Positions 1 to 7,962 of a stretch of DNA of 64,000 bases are shown in pieces. The translations under genes and the position numbers were made by a program. This DNA is from Nocardia tengchongensis. Lineage in GTDB: Bacteria > Actinomycetota > Actinomycetes > Mycobacteriales > Mycobacteriaceae. Each line of letters begins with the position of its first letter. The first letter of the stretch is position 1. The stretch is taken from positions 6,262,001 through 6,326,000 of the forward strand of contig NZ_CP074371.1 of the NCBI RefSeq assembly GCF_018362975.1, given 5' to 3'. The notes beneath the pieces were generated by a model. That model worked only from the letters and a program-made list of their open reading frames with translations, made no database searches and was not told where the DNA came from.

Positions 1-411
1 CGGCGGGACCGGGTCGGTGTCGAGAGTGACCAACACCCGATCCTGATCGTCGGCGATGCCGAATCGGCAGTAGGCGAACGACAACTCGGCGTGCCGCGCC
101 CACAGCTCGGCCATCTCGCGCACGGTCGAGCAGCTGCTCATGGCGATGCCCAGGCTGCCCAGCATGCTCAGATGCACCGAAAAACCGGCCAGCAGGCCCA
201 AACCCGGCTCGTCGCCGGTGGCGTCCAGGATATTCTCGATGAGCCGGAACTCCTGGGCGATATCGATCTCGATGTCCGGGTCGTCCAGATCGCCCTCACC
301 GAGACCGGTCTCGGCCAGGGCGGCGGCTCTGGGCATCGCGCGGCTAGCGGCGAACTCGACCAGCACGGCAGCGCTGTGTATCGAACGGACACACCAGGAG
401 TCGTCGAGCAT
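1..411 (-). CDS. AraC-type transcriptional regulator, N-terminal part (cut by window start)
   Basis: The reading frame starts at ATG 411 (GGGAG about 12 nt upstream) and stays open to the window edge, giving 137 residues. The stretch around residues 60-110 (FRLIENILDATGDEPGLGLL, then GFSVHLSMLGSLGIAMSSC and STVREMAELWARHAEL) matches the arabinose-binding-like N-terminal domain of AraC regulators, in which a low-similarity sensor region precedes the DNA-binding pair of helix-turn-helices. The HTH part would lie beyond the window. A small palindrome, AATTG-AG-CAATT at 451-462, sits about 40 nt upstream in an AT-rich patch and could be promoter or operator. The effector cannot be told from the sequence. 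Confidence 0.7.
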   Translation of the reverse strand, partial: MLDDSWCVRSIHSAAVLVEFAASRAMPRAAALAETGLGEGDLDDPDIEIDIAQEFRLIENILDATGDEPGLGLLAGFSVHLSMLGSLGIAMSSCSTVREMAELWARHAELSFAYCRFGIADDQDRVLVTLDTDPVPP

Positions 412-757
412 GTCGCAGATGATCTCCCATCCGGTCAGCCCGCCTGGTCCAATTGAGCAATTATTCAGCTAATTTCGAGCGGACTCGGGCGTGTCGCCCG
501 CGCGCCCTCCTTCGCGGCCCCGCGCGGCGCCCGCGTCCCGCGCCGCCGCGGTGGCCCAATTCCGAAGAGGCGTGGCCCCGCACTACGCCCCGAGTCGCGC
601 CGGACCCGCCCTAGCCTTGACCGCGTTGGCCGCTCGCCCTTGGCGGTCCGCACGGTTCCCCTGCGGGACCCGACGCTGTACCCGGCAAGACCCCTCGGCG
701 GGCGCGGTACCCAACAGCCCATCCTGCCCGCCCGCCGAGGACCCGCCGCACCGATGC
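412..757. other. Intergenic region without a supported gene
   Basis: A short AT-rich patch at 448-478 upstream of the AraC-type gene is followed by about 280 nt of extremely GC-rich sequence. No frame here has both a ribosome binding site and a convincing protein. A hairpin lies at 693-740, just downstream of the multicopper oxidase stop. Confidence 0.5.
693..740 (-). terminator. Hairpin downstream of multicopper oxidase gene
   Basis: Perfect 12-nt arms CCTCGGCGGGCG (693-704) and CGCCCGCCGAGG (729-740) enclose a 24-nt loop, starting about 18 nt past the oxidase stop. There is no T tract, so this is a candidate terminator only. Confidence 0.4.
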
Positions 758-2284
758 TCAGCGCACGTAGGACAGGATGCTCATCATGCCCGCCTCGCCG
801 TGATAGGCGTTGTGGCAGTGCAGCATCCACTGACCGGGGTTGTCCGCGTCGAAGTCGACCTCGACGGTCTGCATGGGCGTCACGATGGAGGTGTCCTTGC
901 GCGGGCCGGTGCCGTCACGGTTGACGACCTGGTAGGTGTGCCGTGCAGGTGCATGGGGTGGAACATCATCGACTGGTTGCGGAAGCGCAGCCGAATCCGT
1001 TGACCCTGGGAGACATTCAGCATGGCGTGGTCGGGTAGGCCTTGCCGTTGATGGTCCAGAGGTAGTTCTTCATGTCCGAACCGAGGGTGACGTCCAGGAT
1101 CTGGTCGGGCGTTCTGGCCGGTAGGCGCACCGGATCGGCGGAGCTCAGGCGGTCGGCGGTCAGTGGAGCGACCGCCAGTTCGGCCGGTTGCGCGTCGGCG
1201 GCGGGCGCGACACCTCCACCGGTGCGCACCAGGGCGAAGGCGCGGCCGTTCTTGCCTTCCGCTGCGGCTACCAGCGGGAAGACGCCGTCGGCCAGGTCGA
1301 CGATGGCGTCGTAGCGTTCACCCATGCCGATCAGCAGGCTCGCGGTGGTGATCGGCCGCACCGGGAAGCCGTCGGCGTGGGTGACCCGCAGCTGATGCCC
1401 GCCCAGCGCCATTCGGAACGCGGTGTCGGCGGCGGCGTTGATGATCCGCAGCCGCATGCGCTGACCCGGCCGGGCCGAGAACACCGTCGGGTCGGTGCCG
1501 AGTCTGCCGTTGATCAGGAAGTACGGGTAGGTGACATCACCGGTGTCGGAGCCGAGCGGTTGGTTCGGATCTGCGGACATGGACATGCCGCCGTGGTTCA
1601 TGCCCGACCCGCCCATGTTCATCCCGGCCATGCCCTTGTCCCGCAACCGCCGCAGCTCCTGATCGGGATCGCGGCCGTTCACGCCGTCGAGCCAATCATC
1701 GAGCACCACAACGGCTTCCACGTCGTAGTCGCGGCCGTCGGCTGGGTCCTCGACGATGAGCGGCGCGTACAGGCCGCGGTCCAGCTGCACCCCGACGTGC
1801 GGGTGGAAGAAGTAGGTACCCGGGTCCGGGCGGTGAACTCGTAGCGGAAAGCGCCGCCGGGCGCGATCTGCGGCTGCGTGACGTCGGGGACGCCGTCCAT
1901 GTCGTTGCGCAGGGCGATGCCGTGCCAGTGGACGGTGGTCGGAGCGGGCAGCGCGTTGGTGAAGTCGGCGCGCAGCACCTCACCCTTGGCGATACGGATC
2001 TCCGGGCCCGGCAGCTTCCCGCCGAAAGTCCAGGTCGACGCCTGCACACCGCCCAGGTCGACGGTGGCCGGTTCGGCCCGCAACGCCACCTCGCGCACGG
2101 TCGCGCCCGCGCTGCGGCGGGCGGCTTCCGCGGCGCGGACCGCGTCGGAGCCGGGTGTCACCAGGCCGCGCGCCGGCGTCGGATTCTTCGAGCACGCCGC
2201 CAGCGTCGCGGCGGCGGCCGCGCCGACGGCGAACAGTCCGCGCCGGGTCAGTGGGCGGGCGAGCGGAGAAGGATTGGAGGACAT
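758..2284 (-). CDS. Tat-exported lipoprotein multicopper oxidase (MmcO/CueO-like), three frameshifts
   Basis: The gene starts at ATG 2284 after GGGAGAAATC and ends with TGA at 758. The N-terminus has a Tat/lipobox signal (RPLTRRGLF..., then LAAC with the lipid Cys near residue 31). Copper ligand motifs appear in order: HWHG (residues 119-122), a restored HPH motif, HPMHLHGH, and HCHNAYHGEAGMM near the C-terminus, which is the set for the T1 site and the trinuclear T2/T3 cluster. A Met/His-rich insert (MAGMNMGGSGMNHGGMSM) resembles copper-binding loops of cuprous oxidases. Single-base deletions break the frame near 1825, 1034 and 940; restoring one base at each gives a continuous normal protein of about 508 residues. 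Expected role: oxidising Cu(I) outside the membrane. The neighbour upstream (2388-2795) and its CsoR/RicR-like box match the mycobacterial lpqS-mmcO pair. Whether the frameshifts are real is undecided. Confidence 0.85.
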
Positions 2285-2387
2285 GATTTCTCCCTGAATG
2301 GTCGAGTTCTGGGCGCGCGCCGGAGTCGGCGCGCAGCGAGGATCGGACGGTCGGCCGCGCACGAATTCGGGCGCGGCGAGAGACCTG

Positions 2388-2795
2388 TCAGATCCGCAGA
2401 ATCGACAGTTCGGCCAGGGAGGGTGCGGTCCAGGGCGGCGGACGTTCCCGATGGATGCGCCAGGACGGAAGCCTCGGCGGGAGGTCGTCGCGAGAACGAT
2501 CGGCGATCCAGTGCAGCAGGACCAAGCCGATCCCGAGCGCCACGGCCGTCAGGATCAGATAGTCACAACCGTGCGAATTCGCGTGCCCGCCGGCGTGATC
2601 GCCGTGCGGCGCGTGACCCGAGGCGGAGGGCTCGGCCATCACCATGGTCGGGGCCGCGGCGGCGTGGGTGTCGTGGCCGAGGGAGAACACACCCGCGTGC
2701 ATGGCGGCGATCCCCAGCAGCAGCGCCAGCACGCCGAGCAGCCGGACGTATCCGGTCGCTCTCGGCGCAAGGCGCTGATCAGCCACATCAACCAT
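2388..2795 (-). CDS. His-rich membrane protein, LpqS/DUF6153-like
   Basis: 135 residues from ATG 2795, with GGGGA about 8 nt upstream. A first hydrophobic segment (about residues 18-38) is followed by an exposed loop rich in His and Met, including GHDTH, GHAPHGDHAGGHANSHGC. A second membrane segment (about 78-96) and a basic, Pro-rich tail follow. It lies about 100 nt upstream of the multicopper oxidase gene on the same strand. In mycobacteria the His-rich LpqS precedes MmcO in the same order and both belong to the RicR copper regulon, so a copper-binding or copper-sensing accessory role is inferred. The fold gives no enzymatic clue. Confidence 0.75.
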   Translation of the reverse strand: MVDVADQRLAPRATGYVRLLGVLALLLGIAAMHAGVFSLGHDTHAAAAPTMVMAEPSASGHAPHGDHAGGHANSHGCDYLILTAVALGIGLVLLHWIADRSRDDLPPRLPSWRIHRERPPPWTAPSLAELSILRI

Positions 2796-2815
2796 GGTAG
2801 TCCCCGATGACCGCC

Positions 2816-2831
2816 AACCCCCCAGGGGTAT
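2816..2831 (-). promoter_or_regulatory. CsoR/RicR-like copper operator upstream of the LpqS-like/oxidase operon
   Basis: ACCCCCCAGGGGTAT at 2817-2831 lies 21 nt upstream of the LpqS-like start codon. It is nearly identical to the full palindrome at 7841-7857. Boxes of the form ATACCCC-N-GGGGTAT are known targets of the Cu(I)-sensing CsoR/RicR repressors in actinobacteria. No CsoR gene is in this window. Confidence 0.7.
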
Positions 2832-2907
2832 CGAAGAGTGCGTGCCGCGTCACCCGCGACCGGATCGTGGCGGTGGCCGCCGGGCGCGGCGGCCACCGGT
2901 GTACAGA

Positions 2908-4347
2908 TCAGGTCGCGGGACGGGAGTTGCGGAAGGTCAGGGCGACGGCGAAGGTCAGCGCCGCGATGGCCGCGGCCGCGGCGAACGCGGTGGTCATGCC
3001 ACTCACCAAGGCATGCTGGGCCGACCCGCCCGCACTGCGCGAAACCGTACCGAAGACGGTGACCAGGGCGGCCAGGCCGAGCGAGGCGCCGGTCTGCTGC
3101 AGCGTCTGCAGCGCACCGCCCGCCGCACCCGCGTCGTCGGGCTCGACATTCGACATGATGATCACGTTCAGCGGCGAAACCGCCAGGCCGATACCGCATC
3201 CCATCAGGAGCATAGCCACGAACAGCAGCGGGAAGTAGCCGCTGTCCGCTGTCAGCCGGGTCAGCAGGAGCAGTCCGGCGACCATGGCGCCCGCACCGGT
3301 CATGGCCAGGGGCTTCGGGCCGAAGCGCGGTAGCAGGCGCGGAATCAGCCGGATCATGGTGAACATCAGCGCCGCGGTCGGCAGAAACGCGAAACCGGTG
3401 GCGAGCGCGCTCAATCCGAGCACATCCTGCAGGAATTGGGTGAGGAAGAAGAACATGGACATGCCCGCCATCGGCGTCAGAAACATGTTCGCGTAGGCGG
3501 TGGCGCGATTGCGATCGGCGAACAGGCGCAAGGGCAGCAGGGGCTGGGGCGTCCGCGATTCGATGATGAGGAACGCCGCGACCAGGACGATTCCGGCGAC
3601 GAGGGAGATCTCGGTGGTCGCAGCACCCCAGCCGTGCGAGGCGGCGCTGATGAATCCGTAGACCAGCGTGGCCACACCGGAGGTGGCGGTGATCGCGCCG
3701 GGCAGGTCGAGGTGGGCCGGTTTGCGGTGCGCGGCAGGCAGATAGCGCACCGCCAGCGCCACCACGACCAGCCCGAAGGGCACATTGATGAACAGCACCG
3801 AGCGCCAGCTCAGCCATTCGGTCAGCAGCCCGCCGACGATCAGCCCGATGGCGAATCCCGCACTGGACATGCCGGAGAACAGCGCGAGCACCCGCATGCG
3901 GGCCTTCGGTTCATCGAAAATGGTGGTCAGCAGAGCGAGCGTGCTGGGTCCGGCCATCGCACCGCCGATGCCCTGCACCACCCGAGCGGCGATGAGCCAG
4001 CCCGCCGCGGGCGCGAGCCCGCCCGCGAGCGAGGCCAGCGTGAACAACGTTGCGCCCGTGATGAACAGCGTGCGGCGGCCGAACAGATCCCCGGCGCGCC
4101 CGCCGAGCAGCAGCAGTCCGCCGAAGACCAGGCTGTAGGAGCTCATCACCCAGGACAGTCCGGTGGCGCTGAAGTGCAGGTCGGTCTGGATGCGCGGCAG
4201 TGCCACATTCATCACGGTGATATCGAGGACGATCATCAACTGGCAGGTCAGGAGGGTGGTCAGCACGATGCCGTGGCGTGACCGAACCGCTCGTTGGCGG
4301 ACGCGGGCACGGGTGCCGGCATCAGGGGAAGACATGGTGGTCGACAA
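2908..4347 (-). CDS. MFS drug exporter, DHA2 (14-TM) family
   Basis: 479 residues with at least twelve hydrophobic segments. Family motifs are visible: LDITVMNVALP in TM1, a long GGLLLLGGRAGDLFGRR loop (motif A) and RVVQGIGGAMAGP (motif C/antiporter region). Start choice: TTG 4347 has GGAG 8 nt upstream, whereas ATG 4335 has no ribosome binding site. The gene diverges from a TetR gene (4477-5058) across a region with palindromic operators, the usual layout for a repressor-controlled efflux pump. The substrate is not predictable. Confidence 0.88.
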   Translation of the reverse strand: MSTTMSSPDAGTRARVRQRAVRSRHGIVLTTLLTCQLMIVLDITVMNVALPRIQTDLHFSATGLSWVMSSYSLVFGGLLLLGGRAGDLFGRRTLFITGATLFTLASLAGGLAPAAGWLIAARVVQGIGGAMAGPSTLALLTTIFDEPKARMRVLALFSGMSSAGFAIGLIVGGLLTEWLSWRSVLFINVPFGLVVVALAVRYLPAAHRKPAHLDLPGAITATSGVATLVYGFISAASHGWGAATTEISLVAGIVLVAAFLIIESRTPQPLLPLRLFADRNRATAYANMFLTPMAGMSMFFFLTQFLQDVLGLSALATGFAFLPTAALMFTMIRLIPRLLPRFGPKPLAMTGAGAMVAGLLLLTRLTADSGYFPLLFVAMLLMGCGIGLAVSPLNVIIMSNVEPDDAGAAGGALQTLQQTGASLGLAALVTVFGTVSRSAGGSAQHALVSGMTTAFAAAAAIAALTFAVALTFRNSRPAT

Positions 4348-4374
4348 GGAATGCTCCGGATCGAGGGGAGAGTC

Positions 4375-4395
4375 AAACGGAGGATGCCTCCGTTT
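4375..4395. promoter_or_regulatory. Palindromic operator 1 of TetR/efflux pair
   Basis: Perfect inverted repeat with arms AAACGGAGG and CCTCCGTTT and a 3-nt spacer (ATG), immediately upstream of the exporter start and between the divergent genes. It is a probable binding site for the TetR protein encoded at 4477-5058. Confidence 0.65.
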
Positions 4396-4413
4396 CCGAT
4401 GGAGCTATCATAT

Positions 4414-4426
4414 GGAGGATTCCTCC
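4414..4426. promoter_or_regulatory. Palindromic operator 2 of TetR/efflux pair
   Basis: GGAGGATTCCTCC is a perfect 13-bp palindrome sharing the GGAGGAT-N-CCTCC core of operator 1, 39 nt further on. A degenerate third copy (ATCCGGAGGGTCCATCCG, about 4441-4458) follows, just ahead of the TetR start. The spacing places operators at both divergent promoters. Confidence 0.6.
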
Positions 4427-4476
4427 GGTTACGCAAGACTATCCGGAGGGTCCATCCGTTTTCTAGTGGAGGGTTC

Positions 4477-5058
4477 GTGGGAGCACCGTCGACGGACAAG
4501 CCGATGCGCGCCGACGCGCGCCGCAATTACGAGCGGATCGTCGCGACCGCCCAGGAGGCCTTCGCCGAACTGGGTCCCGACGCGGCGCTCGAGGAGATCG
4601 CGCGCCGGGCGGGCGTCGGCATCGGCACGCTGTACCGGCACTTCCCCACCCGCGAGGCGCTGATCGAGGTGGTCTACCGCTCCAATATCGAGCAGTTGAG
4701 CGCACGCGCCCACGAGCTACTCGAACAACAGCCCGCCTCCATGGCTTTCGAGACCTGGCTGCGCGAACAGGTGCTGTGGGTGATGGCCAATCGCAGCCTC
4801 GCCACCACCCTCAAAGCCGGTATGGACCACGAATCCCCCACCTTCCAGCTGTGCCGGACCGCGATCCTCGAAGCCACGACCGCGCTCGTGCAGGCCGCGC
4901 AGGACGCGGGCGCGATCCGCGCCGATATCGAACCCCGCGACCTGACGCGGCTCGGTCACGGCATCGGAGTCGCCTGCGAGACCACTCCCGACGCGGCCGA
5001 GCGCCTGCTCGCGGTGGCCGTCGACGGCCTGCGCGTCACGCCCGATCACCGGTTGTAG
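4477..5058 (+). CDS. TetR family regulator of the adjacent exporter
   Basis: 193 residues from GTG 4477, preceded by GGAGGG; a longer in-frame N-terminus exists but would run through the operators. The N-terminal HTH is typical: LEEIARRAGVGIGTLYRHFPTREALIE at about residues 37-63. The C-terminal ligand domain is generic. Divergent arrangement with the DHA2 exporter at 2908-4347 and palindromes in the gap indicate autoregulation and control of the pump. Confidence 0.85.
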   Translation: MGAPSTDKPMRADARRNYERIVATAQEAFAELGPDAALEEIARRAGVGIGTLYRHFPTREALIEVVYRSNIEQLSARAHELLEQQPASMAFETWLREQVLWVMANRSLATTLKAGMDHESPTFQLCRTAILEATTALVQAAQDAGAIRADIEPRDLTRLGHGIGVACETTPDAAERLLAVAVDGLRVTPDHRL

Positions 5059-5595
5059 GGCTGCTCCTGGACCCAACTGAAGCCGCGCTCGGTCAGAGGG
5101 AAGGACTTCGGATCCACCTCGGTGAACCAGCCATGGATGCGGTGACCGGAGTAGTCGGCGGCATCCACGACCATCTTGCCCGGGGCGGGCCACCAGTAGC
5201 TGAGGTGGACTCGGACCGGGGTTTCCTCGTAGGTGCCCAACGCGATGCGATGGTGCAGGTCGATGAAGTGACGGCGCGGATCGATGGTGCCGCCGTACAT
5301 TTCGAACGAGTCGTCCATGTGCTGGATGGTGAGCACGACCGGGTCCGAGACATGGAAAGGGCGGTCGATGATGATGCGCCGCCAACGCAATTGGTCGGTC
5401 AGCAGCGGATCGCGGGCGTAACCCCAGAATCGGGATCAAACCGAGCACACCGGCCAGTCCGAACAGTCCGAAATAGCAGAAGCCGAAACGAAATCCGATG
5501 CGGGTCGCCGGATGCCAGCGGGCCGCTGTGCCGTCACCGTCGGGCGCCGGCCCGGCCGGCGATTCCACCGCCTCGAGCGACTCCGAACCCACCAC
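5046..5595 (-). pseudogene. Internally deleted remnant of a DoxX-like membrane protein gene
   Basis: A proper gene start exists (GTG 5595 after GGAGG) and encodes SESLEAVESPAG..., then WHPATRIGFRFGFCYFGLFG, an N-terminal membrane segment of a DoxX-like family. At about 5440 the frame changes and jumps directly to what is normally the C-terminal part (WGYARDPLLTDQLRWRR..., then DRPFHVSDPVVLTIQHMDDS and the soluble tail to the stop at 5046). Family members as I recall them are about 400 residues, so roughly 200-250 codons of membrane core are missing. The 3' end overlaps the convergent TetR stop. It is best read as a pseudogene, although a local misassembly could produce the same picture. Confidence 0.65.
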
Positions 5596-5693
5596 GACAC
5601 CCTCCCCACTCCGCGCACGTGCGACGTCGCGTGAGAGTAGGGATCGGACCCTATGAAACCATGCGGTCCGCTTAACGGCGGGCCGCGGCACGG

Positions 5694-6317
5694 CTACCGC
5701 AGGATGTCGGTGGCGAGGCGGGCCAGGCAGGTGTCGAGAACGTCTGCGGCGGAACCGGTTTCCTCGCTCGCGGCCCACAGTTCGGTGGCCAGGCGCACCG
5801 CGGTGTTGGCCATGGCGGCGGCCAGTGCGACATCGAGGTCGTCGGCGGAGCGGCCGGTGCGGGCGGCGATGATGGGGATGAGCTGGGTTTCACAGTCGTA
5901 TTGGACGCGCAGCCAGGTCGCGCGCAGGGCGGGGAGCTGGGTGGCGGCTCGGACCACGGGTCGCAGCCGGTCCTCCACGATTCCCTCGGCCGCGAGCGTG
6001 CCCAGGGTGGCGACCCGGTAGGACCGGCTCAGCGCCTCGCGCAGCGGCAGATCGGGCGGGCAGGCGGCCAGTTCGTCGGCCCAAGCCTGGGTGCCGATGG
6101 CCAGCAGGGGGGCCACGACGTCCTCCTTGCCCGCGAAGTAGCGGTAGAAGGTGCGCAGGCCCATACCGGAGGCGGCGGCGATCTCTTCGACAGTCGTTGC
6201 GGCGTAACCGTTCTCGATGAAGAGGTGCGCCGCCACCAGCGCCACTTCGCGGCGGGTGGCCGCGCGGCGGGTCTCGCTGAGGGCCGGCCGGCCGGTCCGA
6301 TTTCGCTCGCTGGTCAC
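5694..6317 (-). CDS. TetR family regulator, divergent from SDR gene
   Basis: 207 residues from GTG 6317; an ATG at 6359 is a possible alternative. HTH: TTVEEIAAASGMGLRTFYRY at about residues 35-54. The C-terminal half has the shape of TetR_C domains with a long helical region. It diverges from the short-chain dehydrogenase at 6434, so it probably represses that gene or itself. The intergenic sequence 6350-6390 contains the imperfect palindrome GCCATTTTCGGCATATCG, but no perfect operator. Confidence 0.8.
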   Translation of the reverse strand: MTSERNRTGRPALSETRRAATRREVALVAAHLFIENGYAATTVEEIAAASGMGLRTFYRYFAGKEDVVAPLLAIGTQAWADELAACPPDLPLREALSRSYRVATLGTLAAEGIVEDRLRPVVRAATQLPALRATWLRVQYDCETQLIPIIAARTGRSADDLDVALAAAMANTAVRLATELWAASEETGSAADVLDTCLARLATDILR

Positions 6318-6433
6318 GCGGGGAACTGTACCGAGGCCGAAAACGTTTCCTGGCGTCATGTGCCATTTTCGGCATATCGTGTCAGAAAATAGTTCCATCG
6401 ACGAAGCTAGTTCCCTCGATCAGGAAGTGATCC

Positions 6434-7216
6434 ATGAACCGTCTCGAGCAGCGCCGCATTCTGGTGACCGGCGCCGGATCCGGTATCGGCCAGGCCACTG
6501 TTCTCCGACTGCTGTCCGAAGGCGCGGTCGTCGCCGGGGCCGACGTCAATGCCGAGGGCCTGGAACTGACCCGCAAGCAGGCCGCCGAGGCCGGCGCCGA
6601 CGCGCGCCTGACCATCGTCGAGATGAACATCGGCCAGGAGTCCGAGGTCATCGCCGGGGTGCGCACCGCCATCGAGGCGCTCGGCGGGCTGGACGCGGTC
6701 GTCAACGCGGCGGGCATCCTGCGCGCGGCGCACACCCACGAGACGTCGCTGGATCTGTGGAACCAGATCATCAACGTCAACCTCACCGGCACCTTCCTGG
6801 TGATCCGGGAGGCGCTGCCCGCACTGCTGGCGAACCCGCGCAGCACGGTCGTCAACTTCAGCTCCACCTCGGCCAACTTCGCGCACCCGTACATGGCCGC
6901 GTATTCGGCGAGCAAGGGCGGCATCCAGACGCTGACCCACGTGCTGGCACTGGAATACGGCAAGCAGGGTCTGCGCGCGGTGAGCGTCGCGCCCGGCGGC
7001 ATCAAGTCCGGCATCACCGACGCCACCCCCGGCTACCTCCCGCAGGATGCCGACTGGTCGCTGTTCGGTCGCCTGATCGCCGTTCTGCCGCAGGACAATC
7101 CGGAGGAACTGGCCGGTCCCGAGAACGTGGCGGGCGTCATCGCCATGCTGGTCTCCGACGACGGCCGCTTCATCAGTGGCACCGAGATCCGTATCGACGG
7201 CGCGGCGCACACGTAA
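6434..7216 (+). CDS. Short-chain dehydrogenase/reductase
   Basis: 260 residues from ATG 6434 (AGGAAG upstream). Classical SDR features: TGAGSGIG cofactor motif at about residues 12-19, NAAG at about 90, catalytic Ser in NFSSTSAN near 140, and YSASKGG (Tyr/Lys pair) near 155. An acidic residue after beta-2 (GADVN) suggests NAD(H) rather than NADP(H). The substrate is unknown; the divergent TetR regulator suggests induction by that substrate. A perfect terminator follows. Confidence 0.85.
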   Translation: MNRLEQRRILVTGAGSGIGQATVLRLLSEGAVVAGADVNAEGLELTRKQAAEAGADARLTIVEMNIGQESEVIAGVRTAIEALGGLDAVVNAAGILRAAHTHETSLDLWNQIINVNLTGTFLVIREALPALLANPRSTVVNFSSTSANFAHPYMAAYSASKGGIQTLTHVLALEYGKQGLRAVSVAPGGIKSGITDATPGYLPQDADWSLFGRLIAVLPQDNPEELAGPENVAGVIAMLVSDDGRFISGTEIRIDGAAHT

Positions 7217-7228
7217 TCGCAGACGGCT

Positions 7229-7258
7229 AGGCCCCGATCGGCGATCCGATCGGGGCCT
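7229..7258. terminator. Bidirectional terminator between SDR and HTH genes
   Basis: Perfect 12-nt arms AGGCCCCGATCG and CGATCGGGGCCT with a 6-nt loop lie between two convergent genes (stops at 7216 and 7267). Confidence 0.75.
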
Positions 7259-7266
7259 GACACCAG

Positions 7267-7695
7267 TTAACCGGCGGCGACCAGGCCGCGCACGATGCTG
7301 TCCGCCGTCCCCGACGGCCATTCCAGCGCCGTATCGAGCTTGGCCAGCAGATCCGGCGCGGGCTCCTCGATCAGGCACCGCTCGATCTGGCTGATCGAGC
7401 CGGCCGACGGCCCGCCCTTCTTGGCCACATCGGCCTGCGTCCAGCTGTTCTCCCGCCGGCGCGCCTTCACCCGCTCCGCGAGCGCCTGAATATCCGGCTG
7501 CCCGGCGGCAACAGTCTCCGCGACGACCTGTTCGACGACAGGTTCGGGCGCGACAACTTCGCGCGACACCGGCTTCGCGGCAACTTCCGCGACGACGGCC
7601 TCATCCTGCACCACGGCCTGCGGCCGCGTCTTCCCGGAAGTCATCAGTCCCTGCGTAATGAGCCGAGACCGCTTCCGCCTACCCAACTTCCCCAT
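7267..7695 (-). CDS. XRE-type helix-turn-helix protein
   Basis: 142 residues from ATG 7695, with GAGGAG 7 nt upstream. A basic N-terminus (LGRRKRSR) and an Ala/Val/Glu/Pro-rich, probably disordered linker precede a C-terminal HTH at about residues 85-125 (LAERVKARRRENSWTQADVA, then GGPSAGSISQIER). The HTH at the C-terminus, instead of the N-terminus, is unusual for XRE regulators and suggests a chromosomal accessory or partner-bound DNA-binding protein. The function is unknown. It diverges from the copper-box transporter gene. Confidence 0.65.
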   Translation of the reverse strand: MGKLGRRKRSRLITQGLMTSGKTRPQAVVQDEAVVAEVAAKPVSREVVAPEPVVEQVVAETVAAGQPDIQALAERVKARRRENSWTQADVAKKGGPSAGSISQIERCLIEEPAPDLLAKLDTALEWPSGTADSIVRGLVAAG

Positions 7696-7834
7696 ACACC
7701 GCTCCTCGATCCGCATCCCAGCCTTCGGCTGAAGCACCGGATAGGTTGCCATAAGTTCGCGAGAATCCCCCGTCAACCGCCGAATCTCGGCGTGGCATCG
7801 CCCGGGCGCGTGGGACACATCACCCGAACCGGAC

Positions 7835-7863
7835 TTGAACATACCCCCCAGGGGTATTAATGT
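7835..7863 (+). promoter_or_regulatory. Promoter with CsoR/RicR-type operator as its spacer
   Basis: TTGAAC (7835-7840) and TAATGT (7858-7863) form plausible -35 and -10 elements separated by exactly 17 nt. That spacer is the perfect copper-box palindrome ATACCCCCCAGGGGTAT (7841-7857). This geometry lets a bound CsoR/RicR repressor block RNA polymerase directly. Confidence 0.75.
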
Positions 7864-7897
7864 CCGTTCTGTCGAACTCCACGAAAGGGAGCACGAA

Positions 7898-7957
7898 ATG
7901 TGCGAATGCCACTGTCTCCGACCCCGCGACTCGCCCCGGCCCTTTCCCAGGAAGTGA
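7898..7957 (+). CDS. Cys-rich 19-residue mini-ORF upstream of MFS gene
   Basis: ATG 7898 has GGGAG about 8 nt upstream. It encodes MCECHCLRPRDSPRPFPRK and stops at TGA 7957, five nucleotides before the transporter start. The N-terminal CxCxHC cluster could bind Cu(I), and the downstream ribosome binding site (AGGAAG) lies inside its last codons, so translation of the two is probably coupled. It could be a tiny metal-binding peptide or a leader peptide sensing Cys or metal status. Coding is inferred from position and signals only; length alone gives no statistical support. Confidence 0.45.
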   Translation: MCECHCLRPRDSPRPFPRK

Positions 7958-7962
7958 TTCCC

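Noticed and set aside
4717..5778. Long minus-strand open frame opposite the TetR gene
   Set aside because: The frame is a shadow of the TetR gene joined to the DoxX-like N-terminus by chance; the recognisable C-terminal part lies in another frame.
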